From the NCBI GenBank assembly GCA_964440605.1, contig CAYTSW010000055.1, positions 1 to 16,943 on the forward strand: DNA of 16,943 nucleotides, written 5' to 3'. Below are positions 14,606 through 16,943 of this stretch, piece after piece. The notes below the pieces were generated by a model. It was not told the DNA's origin. It ran no database searches and was given only the letters and a program-made list of their open reading frames with translations. Position 1 is the first letter of the stretch. Each line of letters starts with the position of its first letter. Origin of the DNA: CAYTSW01 sp964440605 (GTDB lineage Bacteria > Planctomycetota > Phycisphaerae > Phycisphaerales > UBA1924). The translations under genes and the position numbers were made by a program.

Positions 14606-15820
14606 GTGCCCGGCCCCACTCTCAGGAACGACGCACGAGTCGCAATCGCCGGCGGTGGCTGTGCGGGTGTCTCGCTCGCGGTCGAACTCGCCGCACGCAT
14701 GACAGGCCTGCGCGTCACCGTGTTCGACGCCTCCGGCACGCCGCCGACGGACCGAACGTGGTGCTCCTGGTCGGTGCGCGAGCACCGCTTCGCCGACGCC
14801 GTCTCGCAGCGCTGGTCGCGCGTGCGCGTCCGAGGCGGCGGGCGCGACACCATCGTCGACACAGAGCCATATCCATACGTCTGCATACGCGGCGCCGACT
14901 TCTTCCGACACGCCGACGAACAACTCGCGAGCCGAGCGGAAGTCCGCCGCGGCGTGCGCGTCGTCAACATCGCCGAGCGATCAGACGCCGTCACGCTCGC
15001 GCTCCGGCACGCGGACGGCTCCGAAGAAGAGGCGTCCTTCGACATGCTCTTCGATGCGCGCACCTACACACGCGAGCGCCCGAATCGTGAACGCGAACCG
15101 CTGCTCATACAGCATTTCGGCGGGTTCGAGATCGACGCGACCGGAGCGCGGCTCGACCCCGAGACCGTCACGCTGATGGACTTCGAGGTGCCGCAGTCGC
15201 AGGGGGCCCACTTCATGTACGTGCTGCCCTTTTCTTCCGGCACGGCGCTCGTCGAGTCGACGTTCATGACCCCTCGTGGGTACCCGCGCGTGGACTACGA
15301 GTCGTACGCGCTGCAGTACGTCGAGCGGGAGTTGGGGCTGAGCTCGCCAACGATCCGCTACCGCGAGTCGGGTGCCTTGCCGATGACGCTGGCGAGCCTG
15401 GGGCCGCCCGCGACCGCCCGCACGTGGCCCATCGGCACCCGCGCCGGCGTCGGACGCGCGAGCAGCGGATACGCCTTCGACGCCATCCAAGCCGACACGC
15501 GCCGCGTCGTCGACGCTCTGCTCACCGGCGCAGCGCGGCCCCGACCCCCGCGCTCGCCCGTGCTGAGCATGCTCGATCGCGTGCTCCTCTCCTGGCTCGA
15601 GCGCGACCCGACCGCGGCGCCGCTGGTGTTCGGACGCCTCTTCGCCGTGGCGTCCACTCCGCGGCTGATCCGTTTCCTCGCCGATCAACCCTCGGCTACA
15701 GACCTCCTGGCAACGATGTGGGCCATGCCCAAGTGGCGCACGATCACGCACACGCTGACGCACCCCTCGGCATGGCCACGACCCAGCGCGCCCGCCCCCT
15801 CGCCGGCCGCAGCCGGATGA
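14606..15820 (+). CDS. crtY: Lycopene beta-cyclase (CrtY-type)
   Basis: 404-residue flavin-dependent cyclase that closes both ends of lycopene to give beta-carotene. RVAIAGGGCAGVSLAVELA (11-29) is the dinucleotide-binding site; DRTWCSW (49-55), LIQHFGGFEI, LMDFEVPQ, FMYVLPFSSGTALVESTF and ESGALPMTL are the conserved segments of bacterial CrtY in the usual order. GTG at 14606 begins 4 nt after the crtB stop and just before the first beta strand; the longer open frame upstream lies inside crtB and is ignored. The ribosome binding site is a weak GAAG within the crtB 3' end, in keeping with coupled translation. The C-terminus ends with a Pro/Ala-rich tail. Confidence 0.92.
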   Translation: MPGPTLRNDARVAIAGGGCAGVSLAVELAARMTGLRVTVFDASGTPPTDRTWCSWSVREHRFADAVSQRWSRVRVRGGGRDTIVDTEPYPYVCIRGADFFRHADEQLASRAEVRRGVRVVNIAERSDAVTLALRHADGSEEEASFDMLFDARTYTRERPNREREPLLIQHFGGFEIDATGARLDPETVTLMDFEVPQSQGAHFMYVLPFSSGTALVESTFMTPRGYPRVDYESYALQYVERELGLSSPTIRYRESGALPMTLASLGPPATARTWPIGTRAGVGRASSGYAFDAIQADTRRVVDALLTGAARPRPPRSPVLSMLDRVLLSWLERDPTAAPLVFGRLFAVASTPRLIRFLADQPSATDLLATMWAMPKWRTITHTLTHPSAWPRPSAPAPSPAAAG

Positions 15821-16794
15821 CGCACACCACCGCGGCCAGCTTGCCCGACGCGCCCGCGGATCAAGCGTCATCGGCGATCGCACGGTACACGTGGTGCGTC
15901 GGCAGCGTCACCCTGTGCGTTACCGGCGTGCTGTTAGCGCTCGGCAGCCCTTCATCGGGCGTGCAGGCCTTCGTCATGCTCATCGTGGTCGCTCTCATCG
16001 GGCTCCCCCACGGCGCGTACGACCTCGAAGTCGCGAAGCGATTGTTCCGAGACCGACTCCGCGGCGCATGGTGGCTGTGGTTCGGCGCTGCCTACCTTGT
16101 GCTCGCCGCACTCGCGGCATCGCTCTGGATGCTGATGCCGTGGGCCGGTCTCGTCCTGCTGCTCGTCGGCGGCTCGTTGCACTGGGGCGCGGACGACCTC
16201 GAAGCGCACGCGAGCAGCCGCTCGCAGCGGCTGTGGTTCGCCGCAAGCCGCGGCGCGATCCCGGTCGCGGCGCCGATGGCCTTCGCGCCCGTCGCGGTCG
16301 CGGAGATCTTCAGTGCGCTTGTCGGCGGCGGGCCGGTCGAGCCCGAGACGGTCCGCCTCGCCGGCGCGCTCTGGCTGGCCGCCGCCGGCCCGGGCCTGGT
16401 CGCGAGCGCCCTTCGGACGCGCCACGACGCGCCGCGCGCAGCCACGCGCGCGATGCTCGAACCCATGGTGTTGCTCGCGTGGTTCGCGGTCGCTCCGCCC
16501 GTCCTCGCCTTCACGCTCTACTTCTGTTTCTGGCACGCCGTGCGCCACTCCATCCGATCGGCCGCAGCCGCTGCCCCTGACGGCGCGTCACTCAGAGCCG
16601 CTTCGGCGGCGTACCTCCAGGCCGTCACGCCGCCCACGCTCGCGACCTGGGCGCTCGGCGTCGCGGTCTGGTTCGTCTGGCGTCCCGAGGCGCTCGAGCC
16701 GAGCACGATCTGGCAGACGGTCTTCATCGGCCTCTTCGCGTTGACCGTGCCGCACGTCACGCTGGAGTGGTTCGAGTCGAGGTCGCGCGCGTAG
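15817..16794 (+). CDS. blh: Brp/Blh family beta-carotene 15,15'-dioxygenase
   Basis: 325-residue integral membrane iron enzyme that cleaves beta-carotene symmetrically into two retinals, the rhodopsin chromophore. The four histidines expected to hold the iron are visible: His65 (GLPHGAYDLEVA), His122 (GSLHWGADDLE), His240 and His244 (FCFWHAVRHSIR). A further conserved His313 is in TVPHVTLEWF. Several hydrophobic helices (for example FVMLIVVALIGL and AAYLVLAALAASLWMLM) match the membrane-embedded fold. The ATG at 15817 overlaps the crtY stop in ATGA; the open frame upstream of it is within crtY. It is the last gene of the operon. The N-terminal 20 residues are polar and variable. Confidence 0.93.
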   Translation: MTHTTAASLPDAPADQASSAIARYTWCVGSVTLCVTGVLLALGSPSSGVQAFVMLIVVALIGLPHGAYDLEVAKRLFRDRLRGAWWLWFGAAYLVLAALAASLWMLMPWAGLVLLLVGGSLHWGADDLEAHASSRSQRLWFAASRGAIPVAAPMAFAPVAVAEIFSALVGGGPVEPETVRLAGALWLAAAGPGLVASALRTRHDAPRAATRAMLEPMVLLAWFAVAPPVLAFTLYFCFWHAVRHSIRSAAAAAPDGASLRAASAAYLQAVTPPTLATWALGVAVWFVWRPEALEPSTIWQTVFIGLFALTVPHVTLEWFESRSRA

Positions 16795-16834
16795 AGACGT
16801 TCAAGCACAAGGACAACGCGAGGCAACGACCAAT

Positions 16835-16852
16835 CGCGGGAATGACCCCGCG
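16835..16852 (+). terminator. Possible weak terminator after blh
   Basis: CGCGGG-AATGAC-CCCGCG forms a 6-bp all-GC stem with a 6-nt loop, 40 nt after the blh stop. There is no immediate T-run (CCCCTTTG follows 7 nt later), so intrinsic termination would be poor; it may only protect the 3' end. Confidence 0.3.
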
Positions 16853-16855
16853 GCT

Positions 16856-16942
16856 GTACCCCTTTGTGTACCCCCGGCCAGTCATCAGTCTAAACGCCGG
16901 GTCGAGCGCGAGAGGCCGAGCGGGGTCCGGCGCTCGTACCCC
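16856..16942. repeat. Three copies of GTACCCC at the right edge
   Basis: GTACCCC occurs at 16856-16862, 16868-16874 and 16936-16942, the first two separated by TTTGT. No gene is visible in the last 149 bases. The meaning is unknown and short GC-rich repeats can arise by chance. Confidence 0.2.
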
Positions 16943-16943
16943 T

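Noticed and set aside
13501..15063. Minus-strand open frame of 520 codons
   Set aside because: Antisense across crtB and crtY, both of which are clear; it is a GC shadow.
1..16943. CRISPR array, tRNA, rRNA, insertion sequence or phage genes
   Set aside because: No regularly spaced repeats, no tRNA-like cloverleaf arms and no transposase or integrase motifs were seen on either strand by reading.

Overview
The window comes from a GC-rich bacterium. It is most likely a marine planctomycete of the Phycisphaerae type; this is inferred from the gene mix and not proved by any marker gene. The pointers are secreted M28 and M14 peptidases with Ca-binding DxDxDG insertions, a degraded secreted formylglycine-generating-enzyme-like protein, an SbtA/SbtB bicarbonate pair and a xanthorhodopsin-like proton pump with its own retinal operon. 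I saw no tRNA, rRNA, CRISPR array, transposase or integrase.

Left part (1-4000): the first 15 codons of cytochrome bd oxidase subunit I (cydA, minus strand) run off the left edge, preceded by a recognisable promoter and an inverted repeat. Next come a probably non-coding stretch, a secreted M28 aminopeptidase with a C-terminal PDZ domain (minus), a 600-base gap, and a plus-strand scar. In the scar a short signal-peptide ORF runs into the out-of-frame last 80 or so codons of a pyruvate formate-lyase activating enzyme (pflA). A 69-residue Cys/His-rich small protein follows.

Middle part (4000-9450, all minus strand): sbtA-sbtB encode a sodium/bicarbonate symporter and its PII-like regulator. 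Upstream lies a translationally coupled pair of secreted M14 carboxypeptidase-fold proteins. The promoter-proximal member has lost every recognisable catalytic residue, while the distal one keeps all of them. A truncated secreted protein ORF lies immediately ahead of the pair.

Right part (9750-16794): a multipass membrane protein of unknown function (minus) diverges from a plus-strand run of a small membrane protein, the rhodopsin, crtI, crtB, crtY and blh. The rhodopsin has the Asp-Thr-Glu residues of a green-tuned outward proton pump. CrtB makes phytoene, CrtI desaturates it to lycopene, CrtY cyclises it to beta-carotene and Blh cleaves that to retinal, so the cassette supplies the chromophore from GGPP onward (no crtE here). 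The crt-blh genes overlap by ATGA or lie 4 nt apart. Between rhodopsin and crtI is a perfect 13-bp GAAA-loop terminator hairpin inside the 5' end of the crtI reading frame, suggesting that pump and retinal synthesis are set at different levels. A perfect 18-base palindrome sits just upstream of the rhodopsin ribosome binding site. A plausible theme is light-driven energy conservation next to bicarbonate uptake, high-affinity oxygen respiration and scavenging of peptides.
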